A stretch of 64,000 nucleotides of DNA from Sulfurimonas crateris. Lineage in GTDB: Bacteria > Campylobacterota > Campylobacteria > Campylobacterales > Sulfurimonadaceae. The notes beneath the pieces were generated by a model. It did no database searches. It saw nothing but the letters and a program-made list of their open reading frames with translations, and had not been told where the DNA came from. Every line of letters begins with the position of its first letter. Position 1 is the first letter of the stretch. Positions 1-9,266 of this stretch are shown piece after piece. The stretch covers positions 1 through 64,000 of the forward strand of contig CAMBTK010000003.1 in the NCBI GenBank assembly GCA_945870785.1, read 5' to 3'. The position numbers and the translations under genes were made by a program.

Positions 1-351
1 GTTATTTTAGTTGCCCCGCCTCAGTTTTTGCCTCAGAGTGATTTGAGAACAACACACTATTTAGAAGATATTATTGATGAAGTAGATGCTATCATGAGCC
101 TTAGAACACAAACAGAGAGACATTCTTCTCAAACTTATGCTTCACTAAAAGATTATGCGAGTGATTTTTGTATAACAAGTGAAGTTGTTGGCGATAGAGA
201 TATAATCATTCTTCATCCAGGTCCTGTTCATAGAAATATAGATATTTGTGACGCGCTCTTAGCGGATAAAAGATGTAAGGTTTTAGAGCAGGTAGCAAAT
301 GGTGTTGCAATAAGAATGGCAGTACTAAAAAAATTAATTTATGACGTTTGA
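1..351 (+). CDS. pyrB: aspartate carbamoyltransferase catalytic subunit, C-terminal part
   Basis: Cut by the window edge: the frame is open from base 1, leaving 116 residues of a protein normally near 300. The enzyme condenses carbamoyl phosphate with aspartate in pyrimidine synthesis. Visible are the Asp-domain motif LRTQTER and the [11 protein letters not shown] stretch typical of the campylobacterial form (the HPGP loop contributes to substrate binding). An internal TTG at base 28 is not the true start, because family-like sequence continues upstream of it. The last 11 bases overlap the following pabB start, suggesting translational coupling. Identity is firm; the N-terminal half cannot be assessed. 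Confidence 0.93.
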   Translation, partial: VILVAPPQFLPQSDLRTTHYLEDIIDEVDAIMSLRTQTERHSSQTYASLKDYASDFCITSEVVGDRDIIILHPGPVHRNIDICDALLADKRCKVLEQVANGVAIRMAVLKKLIYDV

Positions 352-1279
352 GGATATAAACTCTCTTGGGGCTAAAAGAGAACCTTTTCTATTTATAGTT
401 GATTTTAAAGCTCAAAATATAGCTCTTTTGCCTCTAGATAAACTTAAACAAAACGATGTAGAGTTTGAGATAAATGAAGAGTATAAACTAAAAGTTCACG
501 AAGATTTTTTACAAAAAGATGGTGTATCTTTTGAGACATACAAAGAGAAGTTTGATTTTGTAATAAAGAAGATAAAAGATGGAGAGACATATCTTTTAAA
601 CCTCACCCAGCCTACATATATAAAAACACCATTAACACTACAAGAGATATATAGTTCAGCAAATGCTCCCTATAAATTAAGATACAAAGATGAGTTTGTC
701 TGCTTTTCTCCTGAAAAATTTATCTCTATACAAGACTCTAAAATCTCAACATTTCCTATGAAAGGCACAATTGACGCTTCAATCTTAAATGCAAAAGAGA
801 TAATTTTAGAAGATAAAAAAGAGATGGCGGAGCATGTTATGGTTGTTGATTTGCTTAGAAACGACCTCTCTATGGTTGCCAAAAATGTAAAAGTTGAAAA
901 GTTTAGATATATAACAAAGATAGAAGCTGGAGAGAAAAAACTTCTACATGTAAGCTCACATATAAGCGGTAATGTTGGGGATGATTGGCATAGCAAAATA
1001 GGGGATATTTTAAAATCACTTCTTCCAGCGGGAAGCATAAGCGGAGCACCAAAGAAGAGCACTCTTGAGATAATCAAGCTAGTTGAAGGGTATGAGAGAG
1101 GTTATTTTAGCGGTGTTTTTGGAGTATATGATGGAGAGGCGCTTAATAGCGCTGTTATGATTCGTTTTGTGCAAAAAACCAAAGATGGCTATATCTATAA
1201 AAGTGGTGGCGGAATTACGCTTGATAGTAATGCAAAGAGCGAGTACGCTGAATTGCTAGACAAAGTTTATTTGCCATAA
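341..1279 (+). CDS. pabB: aminodeoxychorismate synthase component I (chorismate-binding domain only)
   Basis: Converts chorismate with ammonia to aminodeoxychorismate for folate synthesis. The 312 residues show the chorismate-utilising core: PMKGTID at 139-145, [13 protein letters not shown] from 164, [12 protein letters not shown] at 227-238, SGVFG at 257-261 and GGGITLDSN at 289-297. The roughly 150-residue N-terminal domain of classical PabB/TrpE is largely missing, as in short campylobacterial PabB proteins. It overlaps pyrB by 11 bases. No glutamine amidotransferase (pabA) or lyase (pabC) lies nearby. Anthranilate or isochorismate synthase is possible from motifs alone, but the short form favours PabB. 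Confidence 0.82.
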   Translation: MTFEDINSLGAKREPFLFIVDFKAQNIALLPLDKLKQNDVEFEINEEYKLKVHEDFLQKDGVSFETYKEKFDFVIKKIKDGETYLLNLTQPTYIKTPLTLQEIYSSANAPYKLRYKDEFVCFSPEKFISIQDSKISTFPMKGTIDASILNAKEIILEDKKEMAEHVMVVDLLRNDLSMVAKNVKVEKFRYITKIEAGEKKLLHVSSHISGNVGDDWHSKIGDILKSLLPAGSISGAPKKSTLEIIKLVEGYERGYFSGVFGVYDGEALNSAVMIRFVQKTKDGYIYKSGGGITLDSNAKSEYAELLDKVYLP

Positions 1280-1293
1280 AAAAGGAGCTGTAA

Positions 1294-2691
1294 ATGTTTA
1301 AAATCGATGGATTTTTTACAAGCGGATGGGTGTTTGATGAGTATGAGCATGAATTAAAAAACAGATACCAGATGATAAACATCGGTATTTTGCTCTCAAC
1401 AGCAGGATTGGTTTATGGAATCATAGGAAACTATCTACGTGGTCTTCATATATTAATACCTTTAGAGTTAGTAATCTTATGTATGAATTTTATAATGTTT
1501 TTTGCCCTTAGAAAATACCGTAATTTTTTTGAATTTTTTGCTATTATAATTACTATTCAATATACATTTTTATTTTTGTTTCTTATTTATGTGAGTGATC
1601 CTCATGATTTAAAACATCTTTGGATATTTACATATCCTATCATACTTCTATATTTTCAAAAGACACTGAAGGCCCTATATTGGCTATTGTTTATTCTTCT
1701 TATGCTTATAATCGCGCCATTTCAGACATTTATAGAAATACAGTATTCAATATTTCAAATCTCGTATCTCTCTTTTGTTTTAATAATAATTAGCATCATT
1801 ATCTATTTTTATAAGAAGAAGATAGATGAAGCGAAGGTTACGATACTTGAGCAACAAAATATGCTTAAAAACTTTAATTCAGAACTTGAGAGACAAGTAA
1901 AAGATAAAACAACACAGCTAATAAAGCTAAATGAATCACTGGAAATTAAAGTTGAGCAAAAGCTAGAAGAACTTAGAAAAAAAGACCAGATACTAGAGAT
2001 GCAGTCAAAACAAGCTGTTATGGGCGAGATGATAAGTATGATAGCACATCAGTGGAGGCAACCGCTCTCTACAATAACGCTTCAAATTGCAAATTTACAG
2101 CTAAAACATATGCTTGAGAAAGAGAGAAGATGTAGGGATGTTGATGAAGCATTAACCAATATCAGCAATACGATAATTTATCTCTCTGATACTGTTGATG
2201 ATTTTCAAACATATTTTCGTCCAAATAAAGAGATGGTCAGTATTGAGATTCATGAGCTATTTCAGAGGGCGCTTAATTTTGCGCAATCAAGACTGCAAGA
2301 CAGTAAAATAAAAATATCAATAAAAAGAGATAAAGATATAGTTCTTAAAATTTATATCAATGAACTTATTCAGGTTATTCTTAATATTTTAAATAACGCA
2401 ATAGATGCTCACAATGAAGTAAAGCCAAGTAATCCTACAATTGTTATGGATGTGACTGATGATGATGAGTATGTTTTTATCTCTATAACGGATAATGCTG
2501 GAGGTATAAGTGATGAGCATCTACTACATCTTTTTACGCCATACTACAGCACTAAGGGCAAAAACGGAACAGGGCTAGGGCTTTATATGAGTAAAATGAT
2601 TATTGAAAAGCAGTTTGGAGGGGAGATAGAAGTTAGAACATCAACTCTTGGCTCGACGTTTATTATCAAAATCAAAAAAAACAGTAACTGA
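1294..2691 (+). CDS. membrane sensor histidine kinase
   Basis: Has 465 residues. About six hydrophobic segments lie between residues 27 and 173, followed by a coiled coil (about 175-240) and a transmitter. The H-box is AHQWRQP at 251-257 (phosphoacceptor His252), a variant common in campylobacterial kinases. The N-box NNAIDAH is near 367-373, G1 is DNAGGI at 400-405 and G2 is GTGLGL at 425-430, so all catalytic motifs look intact. No periplasmic sensor domain is evident, so the stimulus may be sensed within the membrane. A good Shine-Dalgarno (aaaggagctg) precedes the ATG. No response regulator is adjacent, so the partner is unknown. Confidence 0.88.
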   Translation: MFKIDGFFTSGWVFDEYEHELKNRYQMINIGILLSTAGLVYGIIGNYLRGLHILIPLELVILCMNFIMFFALRKYRNFFEFFAIIITIQYTFLFLFLIYVSDPHDLKHLWIFTYPIILLYFQKTLKALYWLLFILLMLIIAPFQTFIEIQYSIFQISYLSFVLIIISIIIYFYKKKIDEAKVTILEQQNMLKNFNSELERQVKDKTTQLIKLNESLEIKVEQKLEELRKKDQILEMQSKQAVMGEMISMIAHQWRQPLSTITLQIANLQLKHMLEKERRCRDVDEALTNISNTIIYLSDTVDDFQTYFRPNKEMVSIEIHELFQRALNFAQSRLQDSKIKISIKRDKDIVLKIYINELIQVILNILNNAIDAHNEVKPSNPTIVMDVTDDDEYVFISITDNAGGISDEHLLHLFTPYYSTKGKNGTGLGLYMSKMIIEKQFGGEIEVRTSTLGSTFIIKIKKNSN

Positions 2692-2715
2692 TAAAAAAAT
2701 TGAGAAATTTTGAGA

Positions 2716-2721
2716 TATAAT
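2716..2721 (+). promoter_or_regulatory. -10 box upstream of tal
   Basis: TATAAT within gagatataatt, about 25 bases before the tal start, in an AT-rich upstream context. Campylobacterota promoters typically lack a strong -35, and none is visible here. Confidence 0.5.
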
Positions 2722-2746
2722 TTACCGAAATAAGAAAGGTTTGCAT

Positions 2747-3727
2747 ATGTATTTAAAAGATTTAAAGTTCTCGCTGTGGGCGGATTTTATAGAAAGAGAC
2801 TATTTAGATAATGAGTTTAAAGAGTTAATAGATAAAAAAATAATCAATGGAGCTACTTCAAATCCTGCAATATTTAAAAATGCGATACTTAGTTCAAATG
2901 CTTATAAAGAGCAACTTCTTACTCTTAAGTCGCTTAGCCCAAAAGAAAAATATGAAGCAGTTGCTATCTATGATATACAAAAAGCAGCAGATATATTAAA
3001 ACCTCTTTATGATGTAGGCGATGATGGTTATGTAAGTATAGAAGTAGACCCTTTTCTTTGTGATGACGCTGATGCAACGATAAAAGAGGGAGAGAGACTC
3101 TATAAAAGCATAGGCAGAGCAAACGTGATGATAAAAATTCCAGCGACTAAGGCTGGATATATTGCGATGCAAACTCTTACATCAAAAGGCATACCAGTAA
3201 ATGCAACGCTTATCTTTAAGAAAGAACAAGCTATTTTATGTGCAAAAGCTTTTAGAGATGGAACAAAAGAGTTTGGAGCAACCGTTGATACAGTAATAAG
3301 CGTGTTTGTAAGCAGAATCGACAGAGCTTTAGATGATATGCTTGAAAAAGCTAAAATCAAAAAAGCTCTAAGTGGCATATATAACAGTGCAAGTATATAT
3401 GAAGCTGTTGAGAGCATGAGAGTTGATAGATGCCGAGTTCTTTTTGCAAGTACAGGAGTAAAAGATGATTCACTGCCTCCTCACTACTACATTGATGGAC
3501 TTTTAGCGTATAACAGCGTAAATACAGCGCCAGTAGATACTATAAAAGCGTATGATGCAAATGGATCTAAAACAGCTTCGCTTCCAATTTCACAAGAGAA
3601 AATAAGAGAACATTTCGAAGCGATAAAATTTTTAGGTATCGATTTTGATATGATTTTAGACAAGCAGATAGAAGATGGATTACAATCTTTTAAAGATGCA
3701 TTTAAAGATATATTGGAGTCATTATGA
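2747..3727 (+). CDS. tal: transaldolase
   Basis: Transfers a dihydroxyacetone unit in the non-oxidative pentose phosphate pathway. The NGATSNPAIF motif lies near residue 36 and the Schiff-base lysine in NVMIKIPAT near residue 130. The 326-residue length fits the long transaldolase type. I start at the ATG rather than the in-frame TTG six bases upstream: the Shine-Dalgarno aagaaagg sits at a proper distance from the ATG but abuts the TTG. The stop overlaps the next gene's start as ATGA. Confidence 0.92.
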   Translation: MYLKDLKFSLWADFIERDYLDNEFKELIDKKIINGATSNPAIFKNAILSSNAYKEQLLTLKSLSPKEKYEAVAIYDIQKAADILKPLYDVGDDGYVSIEVDPFLCDDADATIKEGERLYKSIGRANVMIKIPATKAGYIAMQTLTSKGIPVNATLIFKKEQAILCAKAFRDGTKEFGATVDTVISVFVSRIDRALDDMLEKAKIKKALSGIYNSASIYEAVESMRVDRCRVLFASTGVKDDSLPPHYYIDGLLAYNSVNTAPVDTIKAYDANGSKTASLPISQEKIREHFEAIKFLGIDFDMILDKQIEDGLQSFKDAFKDILESL

Positions 3728-4920
3728 TTAAACATAACAATGAAATAGATATAAGTCTTTTAACGTTTGAACAGATAAAAAAGATTAGAGGGTATCTTAA
3801 AAAACTTATTGAAAATGGTGGAAGCGACTTACATGTAAAGTCAAACGGGGCAATAAGAGCTAGAATAAATGGGGCGATAATCCCTTTTTCTGGAAGCATC
3901 TTCTCTTATGAAGATGGAATGACTTTGGCAAAAGAGATACTTAGAGGAAGATTCTCAGAGTTGATAGAGCATAAAGAGGTGGATTTAGTTTATCAATTTG
4001 ATGAACGCAACCGCTTTCGTGTAAACATTTTTTTTCAAACTGACGGACCATCTTTTGTTTTTCGTGTAATTCCTATGAAAATTCCAACAATTGATGAGAT
4101 GAAATATCCTGAGATGATAAGAACATTTACAAAAGAGTCACGCGGATTGATACTAGTAACTGGAACAACAGGAAGTGGAAAATCAACAACTCTAGCAGCA
4201 ATGATTCATGAGATAAATATGTGTGATAAAAAACACATCATAACGATAGAAGATCCAATTGAATTTGTTCATAAAGATAGAGGATGTATCATAAATCAAC
4301 GCTCAGTTGGGCAAGATACACTCTCATTTGATAGAGCGCTTAGAGCTGCTCTTCGTGAAGACCCAGATATTATATTAGTTGGAGAGATGAGAGATAGAGA
4401 GACGATAGAGTTGGCACTGCATGCGGCAGATACAGGGCATTTGGTTTTTTCAACACTGCATACGGTTGATGCAAAAGAGACTATAAATCGTATAATTGCT
4501 ATTTTTCCAAACGAAGAGCAAAATCGTGTTAGGCTCTCTCTTGCTGGAGTATTAAAAGGTGTTATATCTCAAAGACTGATTCCAACAAAAGATGATAAAC
4601 GTGTAGCGGCTATGGAGATACTTGTAAAGACTCCTATGGTTGAGAAGTTAATTTTAGAAAATAGAGATTATGAAATTCGCGAAACAATCGAAAAAGGTAG
4701 AGAACACTACAAATCACAAAGTTTTGACCAACATATCTTGGATATATACAATAACGGAATTATCACAAAACAAAAAGCAAAAGATTACGCTACAAGCGCA
4801 TCCGATTTAGAGCTAAAAATGAGTGGCTTAAACAGTGGCAAGGCTTCAGAGAGTATACACAAAGCTGAAAGTGTTGATAAGAACGGCTTTGGCGAAGATG
4901 ATATCTTTAATTTAAAATAG
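3724..4920 (+). CDS. pilT: PilT-type twitching/retraction ATPase
   Basis: Hexameric secretion-type ATPase of the GspE/PilT family, which in PilT powers pilus retraction. Visible motifs are Walker A GTTGSGKST at 147-155, the Asp box EDPIEF at 176-181, Walker B LVGEMRD near 218-224 and the His box FSTLHT at 242-247, all intact. The 398 residues are slightly longer than typical PilT (about 345), the extra being a polar C-terminal tail. It is translationally coupled to tal by a 4-base overlap, and no other pilus gene is nearby, so a PilU-like role cannot be excluded. Confidence 0.85.
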   Translation: MIKHNNEIDISLLTFEQIKKIRGYLKKLIENGGSDLHVKSNGAIRARINGAIIPFSGSIFSYEDGMTLAKEILRGRFSELIEHKEVDLVYQFDERNRFRVNIFFQTDGPSFVFRVIPMKIPTIDEMKYPEMIRTFTKESRGLILVTGTTGSGKSTTLAAMIHEINMCDKKHIITIEDPIEFVHKDRGCIINQRSVGQDTLSFDRALRAALREDPDIILVGEMRDRETIELALHAADTGHLVFSTLHTVDAKETINRIIAIFPNEEQNRVRLSLAGVLKGVISQRLIPTKDDKRVAAMEILVKTPMVEKLILENRDYEIRETIEKGREHYKSQSFDQHILDIYNNGIITKQKAKDYATSASDLELKMSGLNSGKASESIHKAESVDKNGFGEDDIFNLK

Positions 4921-4952
4921 ACCTATTTAACTGCAATTAAAGCTTAAAGAGA

Positions 4953-4958
4953 TATAAT
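4953..4958 (+). promoter_or_regulatory. -10 box upstream of rplY
   Basis: TATAAT in gagatataattg, about 30 bases before the rplY ATG and in the same gagatataatt context as the tal promoter, suggesting a housekeeping sigma factor promoter. Confidence 0.5.
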
Positions 4959-4986
4959 TGCGGACATTTTTTATTAAGGATTTAAT

Positions 4987-5523
4987 ATGTTAGAAGGCAT
5001 AATTAGAGAGAGTATTGGCAAAATAGGCACGAAAGCGCTTCGCCGCGATGGATATCTAATTGCAAACATTTATGGAAAAGGGTTAGAAAACCTACATGCT
5101 GCATTCAAAGAGAATGAGTATATCCGTACTGTTCGTAATAAAGAGACTCTGGCATTTCCTATCAAAGTAGCATCAAAAGAGATGAATGTTGTTGTTCAAT
5201 CTTATGAGGCACACCCAGTTACGGGTAAGCTATTACACGTAGATTTAATGGTAGCACAACCAAATGTTGTGACACACTATAATGTACCTGTTGTTACAGT
5301 TGGTGATGCAATTGGTCTTAAAAATAAAGGTCTTGTGCATATTTCAAAACCTCGTTTAAGAGTAAAAGCTACTATTGAAAATACTCCAAACGCTATCATT
5401 GTAGATGTTGCTAAAATGGATGTAGGTGACGCAAAAATGGTACGTGACATTGCAAAAATAGCTAATGTGACGTTCACAGATTCTGATCGTGTATCTGTAC
5501 TAAGCGTAATCAAAGCGAAATAA
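4987..5523 (+). CDS. rplY: 50S ribosomal protein L25 (CTC type)
   Basis: 5S rRNA-binding ribosomal protein. The 178 residues carry the N-terminal L25 beta-barrel (for example [14 protein letters not shown] and LLHVDLMVA) and the additional C-terminal TL5/CTC domain ([13 protein letters not shown] onward), so this is the long stress-protein form rather than the roughly 95-residue E. coli type. A Shine-Dalgarno (aaggatt) precedes the ATG. The pairing with pth directly downstream is very common in bacteria, and with the permease and lysA it matches the order recalled from Campylobacter. Confidence 0.93.
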   Translation: MLEGIIRESIGKIGTKALRRDGYLIANIYGKGLENLHAAFKENEYIRTVRNKETLAFPIKVASKEMNVVVQSYEAHPVTGKLLHVDLMVAQPNVVTHYNVPVVTVGDAIGLKNKGLVHISKPRLRVKATIENTPNAIIVDVAKMDVGDAKMVRDIAKIANVTFTDSDRVSVLSVIKAK

Positions 5524-5525
5524 TT

Positions 5526-6080
5526 ATGTTAATAGTCGGTCTGGGTAACCCTGGCCCGAACTATGAGCATACCCGCCATAATATAGGCTTTATGGTTATA
5601 AATGAGCTAGTCAAACGAAAAAATGCTCAAAAACTATCTTCATCATTTGACTCTATCCTTTTTAAGTTTTCAAATCATTTTTTATTAAAACCACTTACTT
5701 TTATGAACTTGTCAGGCTTAGCGATTGGCGCTGTAAAGAAGTTTTATAAAATTGATGAAGTTGTTGTAATACATGATGATTTAGACCTTCCATTTGGCGC
5801 ACTTCGCTTTAAAAAAGGCGGTGGACATGGTGGACACAATGGACTTAAATCAACAGATGAACATATTTCAAAAGAGTATATAAGAGTACGAATGGGTATA
5901 GGCAAACCAGAGCATAAAGGTGAAGTAGCTTCTTATGTTTTAAGTAATTTTACTAAAGATGAGCAAGAACATTTAGCGGAGTTTATTGCTTCTGCTTCTG
6001 ATGCACTCGAGTGTCTCTTAAGTAACTCTCTTGAAGATGTTAGCACTAAATATACAATTAAAAAAATTCCGCTAAAATAG
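5526..6080 (+). CDS. pth: peptidyl-tRNA hydrolase
   Basis: Releases tRNA from prematurely dropped peptidyl-tRNA. At 184 residues it is of normal length. Conserved residues seen are Asn8 in GLGNPG, catalytic His18 in HTRHNIGF, Asn61 in FMNLSG, Asp84 in the HDDLDLPFG loop and Asn105 in GHNGL. Two bases separate it from rplY, so the two are almost certainly co-transcribed. Confidence 0.95.
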   Translation: MLIVGLGNPGPNYEHTRHNIGFMVINELVKRKNAQKLSSSFDSILFKFSNHFLLKPLTFMNLSGLAIGAVKKFYKIDEVVVIHDDLDLPFGALRFKKGGGHGGHNGLKSTDEHISKEYIRVRMGIGKPEHKGEVASYVLSNFTKDEQEHLAEFIASASDALECLLSNSLEDVSTKYTIKKIPLK

Positions 6081-6105
6081 CACTAAACTTCTCTATTGGA
6101 CCTAA

Positions 6106-7185
6106 ATGCTGGCTTTTAAATATATCTCTTTTCATTACATTAGATACTTTATTGTTATATTATTGGCTTTAGTACTTTTTTTAGTCGGTTTTGACTATAT
6201 GGGAAGCTCTGAGAAACTTGATATTTCTGCCAATTTACTTCTTATTTATATTGTTTATAAAACATTTTATGCCATCGATATGCTTCTTCCTCTTTCGCTT
6301 ATATTTGCAATGATAAGCACAAAGATTTTTTTAATCCGATCAAATGCACTAGTCTCGTTCTACTCTCTTGGATATTCTAGAATAGATATATTAAAACCTT
6401 TTGTAGTTGTTTCTACTGTTGTAATTACTCTTTTTATCTCTCTTCATTCAATTTCAAATTTTGCAAGAGCGGATGAGTTTGCAAAAAATATCCGTAAAAA
6501 TGCACAATACTTAAGCCCAACAAGAGACCTTTTTTTTACATATAAAGATAAATTTGTATATTTTTCAAGATTATTGCCTCTTCAAGAGAGCGCAGAGAAT
6601 ATACGTGTATTTAGCTTTGTAGATAACTCTTTAAAAGAGGTTTTAGTAGCCAAAAAAGCTAGTTATAGAAATGATGCATGGCTTATTAACAAGGCTGATA
6701 TTATTACAAAGCCAGACAACATTAGCTTTGACTCTTTGGGGATAAAAGTAAGAGAGAAGCAAAACTTAGAGATTCTTCAAGGGTTTCGCCCAAAAATGCT
6801 TGATCAAGTTTATGAGGGCAAAGTTAATTTTTCAATCAAAGATGCAATTGACGCTTATTTGCTCTTACGTGATCAAAATATCAATACAAATACAGTAAAG
6901 AGTGCTCTTTATAAGATATTTGTATATCCATTTTTTGTTCCCTCTTTAGTTGTTATCATATTCTTTTTTGTTCCAATTAGTGTTAGATTTTTAAATGTTT
7001 CTCTATTTAGTTTTGTGGCAATTATCTCTTCTTTGATGATTTGGGCATTTTTATTTTCATTAGTAGAGTTATCAAACCATAAAACGATACCAAGTGAACT
7101 TGGAATAATTTTGCCAAATTTATTGCTTTTATTGTTTGCAATAAGACAGTGGATAAAATATCGTACATCCAGAGTTAGCAACTAA
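6106..7185 (+). CDS. LptF/LptG (YjgP/YjgQ) family permease
   Basis: Predicted inner-membrane subunit of the lipopolysaccharide export ABC transporter. The topology is typical of the family: hydrophobic segments in the N-terminal 110 residues, a soluble middle region (about 120-260) corresponding to the periplasmic jellyroll, and three hydrophobic segments at the C-terminus (about 270-350). The sequence FSLGYSRIDILKPF near residue 87 resembles the cytoplasmic coupling region. Whether it is LptF or LptG cannot be decided from this window. The gene lies between pth and lysA, the position recalled for the C. jejuni homologue. Confidence 0.8.
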   Translation: MLAFKYISFHYIRYFIVILLALVLFLVGFDYMGSSEKLDISANLLLIYIVYKTFYAIDMLLPLSLIFAMISTKIFLIRSNALVSFYSLGYSRIDILKPFVVVSTVVITLFISLHSISNFARADEFAKNIRKNAQYLSPTRDLFFTYKDKFVYFSRLLPLQESAENIRVFSFVDNSLKEVLVAKKASYRNDAWLINKADIITKPDNISFDSLGIKVREKQNLEILQGFRPKMLDQVYEGKVNFSIKDAIDAYLLLRDQNINTNTVKSALYKIFVYPFFVPSLVVIIFFFVPISVRFLNVSLFSFVAIISSLMIWAFLFSLVELSNHKTIPSELGIILPNLLLLLFAIRQWIKYRTSRVSN

Positions 7186-7276
7186 AGTCGCATAATTTTT
7201 TACTCCTCATACTTTTTCATAACAAAAATATAAGTACTTTTTAGATAGAATCCACTTAAAAATATTTGGGATTTTT

Positions 7277-8488
7277 ATGATAAATTTTAAAGAACTAGCA
7301 GCTACTTATAAAACACCGTTATATATATATGATTTAGACTACATGAGCGCACAATATGAGGAGTTGAAAGCCGCTTTTAAAGGCAGAAAATCTATTATGG
7401 CATTTGCTATAAAATCAAACTCAAATCTTAGTGTTATTAAACATTTTGCTACTTTAGGAAGTGGAGCTGATTGTGTCTCTATTGGTGAGGTACATCGTGC
7501 AGTTTTAGCGGGAGTACCTAACTACAAAATCATTTTCTCTGGAGTTGGAAAGAGTGATGATGAGATTACTCAAGCTATTAAGTTAGATATTTTATATATT
7601 AACGTAGAGAGCGAAGCAGAGCTTGGTCGTGTAGAGCTCATAGCAAAAGAACTTGGTGCAAAATGTAGAATAAGCATCAGAGTAAATCCAAACATAGACC
7701 CACAAACTCACCCTTATATATCAACAGGGCTTCACGACAACAAGTTTGGAGTAGAGATAGATGCTGCTAAGAGAATGTACATAAAGGCAAACAACTCTGA
7801 GTATTTAGACCCTGTAGGTATCCACTTTCATATAGGTTCACAACTTACAGAACTAAAGCCTATATATGAGTCAGCAGAGATTGTGGCTGATTTAGTAAGA
7901 ACACTTCAAAATATAAAAATAGAGCTAAAGTTTTTTGATATAGGCGGAGGTCTTGGAGTAAAATACAAAGATGAGACAACGATAACTCCATATGATTATG
8001 CACAAGCTATTTTATCAACTCTAAAAGGTTTAGATTTAACAGTTATTTGTGAACCAGGAAGATTTTTAACTGCAAATGGCGGTTATTTTTTAACTAAAGT
8101 TCTTTATGAAAAAAGAAATGGCGATAAAAGATTTGTTGTGGTTGATGGCGGGATGAATGATTTGCTCAGACCAAGCTTATATAAGGCATATCATAGAATA
8201 GAAGCATTAACAGATAGCTCAAGTGAACTTAGCGAAGCAGATGTTGTCGGGCCAGTTTGTGAAAGTGGAGATTTCTTTGCAAAGGGATATATGCTTCCAG
8301 TTTTAGAGCATAACGACCTTTTGGTTATTCATAGTGCTGGAGCATATGGCTTTGGTATGGGCAGTAACTACAATACAAGAGGTAGAAGCGCTGAGGTTGC
8401 TATAAGCGGTAATAAGGTAAAACTTATCCGTAAGCGTGAAGAGTTTGAGGACCTTATAGCTTTAGAGAAAGAGTATTTGGAGAACTAA
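7277..8488 (+). CDS. lysA: diaminopimelate decarboxylase
   Basis: PLP enzyme catalysing the last step of lysine synthesis, meso-diaminopimelate to lysine. At 403 residues it has the expected motifs: PLP lysine Lys46 in AIKSNSN, HIGSQ at 185-189, the phosphate-binding GGGLG at 223-227, EPGR at 259-262 and the active-site Cys in CESGD at 328-332 contributed across the dimer. One base separates its stop from the following HAD gene. Confidence 0.95.
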   Translation: MINFKELAATYKTPLYIYDLDYMSAQYEELKAAFKGRKSIMAFAIKSNSNLSVIKHFATLGSGADCVSIGEVHRAVLAGVPNYKIIFSGVGKSDDEITQAIKLDILYINVESEAELGRVELIAKELGAKCRISIRVNPNIDPQTHPYISTGLHDNKFGVEIDAAKRMYIKANNSEYLDPVGIHFHIGSQLTELKPIYESAEIVADLVRTLQNIKIELKFFDIGGGLGVKYKDETTITPYDYAQAILSTLKGLDLTVICEPGRFLTANGGYFLTKVLYEKRNGDKRFVVVDGGMNDLLRPSLYKAYHRIEALTDSSSELSEADVVGPVCESGDFFAKGYMLPVLEHNDLLVIHSAGAYGFGMGSNYNTRGRSAEVAISGNKVKLIRKREEFEDLIALEKEYLEN

Positions 8489-8489
8489 G

Positions 8490-9266
8490 ATGTATTTTAT
8501 TGATGTGCAAGGCACACTAATTAGCGATAGCGATAAATCCCCAATACGTGGAAGCAGAGAATTTATTGATGCGCTAAATGAAAAAAAAATACCCTATATG
8601 ATTATCACAAACAGCACAAAAAAAGCTTCAATTGATTTTTTTGATTTTTTGAAATCTAAAGGTTTTAATATAGAGTTTTCTTCATATCTTGACCCACTTA
8701 TGCTTTTAGAATCACATGTAGAAAAAAGTTCTGTTGCTCCTTATGGCGCAGATGAGTTCTTGGTTGTACTAAAAAAAATGGGATATATATTTAATTATAA
8801 AAATCCAAAAACAGTACTAATATCAATAAAAGAGAATTACACATCTGAAGAGTTTGCTCAAATCATCGATTTTTTATTGGCAGGTGCTTCTTTGGTGGGT
8901 ATGCATGAGACATCTATATATGCAAAAAACTCTAAAAGATACCCTGGGGTTGGCGCAATTTTAAAACTGCTAGAGTTTGCAACGTCATGCTCATATGAAG
9001 TTGTAGGAAAACCGAGTCGAGCATTTTATAATGAGGCTTTGATAATGCTTCGTAAGCAAAAAAATGATGCAAAATTTAGTGATGTGACAATTATTAGTGA
9101 TGATGTTAAGGGAGATTTAGGAGGCGCGAAAGAGCTTGGTATGAAGACTCTCTTCGTAACAAGTGGAAAATATAAAAGTGCAGATGAGATAGTCCCTTTT
9201 TTAAAACCTGAATTAAAACCTGATTACGTCTATGCTGATATGCAAGAGATTTTGGAGAAAATATGA
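8490..9266 (+). CDS. HAD-IIA family hydrolase with altered motif I
   Basis: Haloacid dehalogenase fold of the NagD-like IIA subclass, 258 residues. Motif II is TNSTKK near residue 40, the motif III lysine lies in GKPSRAFY and motif IV is ISDDVKGDLGGAKELGM near 206-220. Motif I reads FIDVQGTL: the nucleophilic Asp5 is present, but the second Asp (general acid/base in DxD) is Gln7. The phosphatase activity may therefore be weak, changed or lost. The substrate is unknown. The ATGA overlap with pheA and one-base gap after lysA place it inside an amino-acid biosynthesis operon. Confidence 0.8.
   Translation: MYFIDVQGTLISDSDKSPIRGSREFIDALNEKKIPYMIITNSTKKASIDFFDFLKSKGFNIEFSSYLDPLMLLESHVEKSSVAPYGADEFLVVLKKMGYIFNYKNPKTVLISIKENYTSEEFAQIIDFLLAGASLVGMHETSIYAKNSKRYPGVGAILKLLEFATSCSYEVVGKPSRAFYNEALIMLRKQKNDAKFSDVTIISDDVKGDLGGAKELGMKTLFVTSGKYKSADEIVPFLKPELKPDYVYADMQEILEKI

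Noticed and set aside
670-1077. Reverse-strand open frame within pabB
   Set aside because: It lies wholly inside a gene with clear motifs, lacks recognisable domains and has a composition expected from an antisense frame. Similar long antisense frames across the window (for example in tal, fba, clpB and ctpA) were dropped for the same reason.
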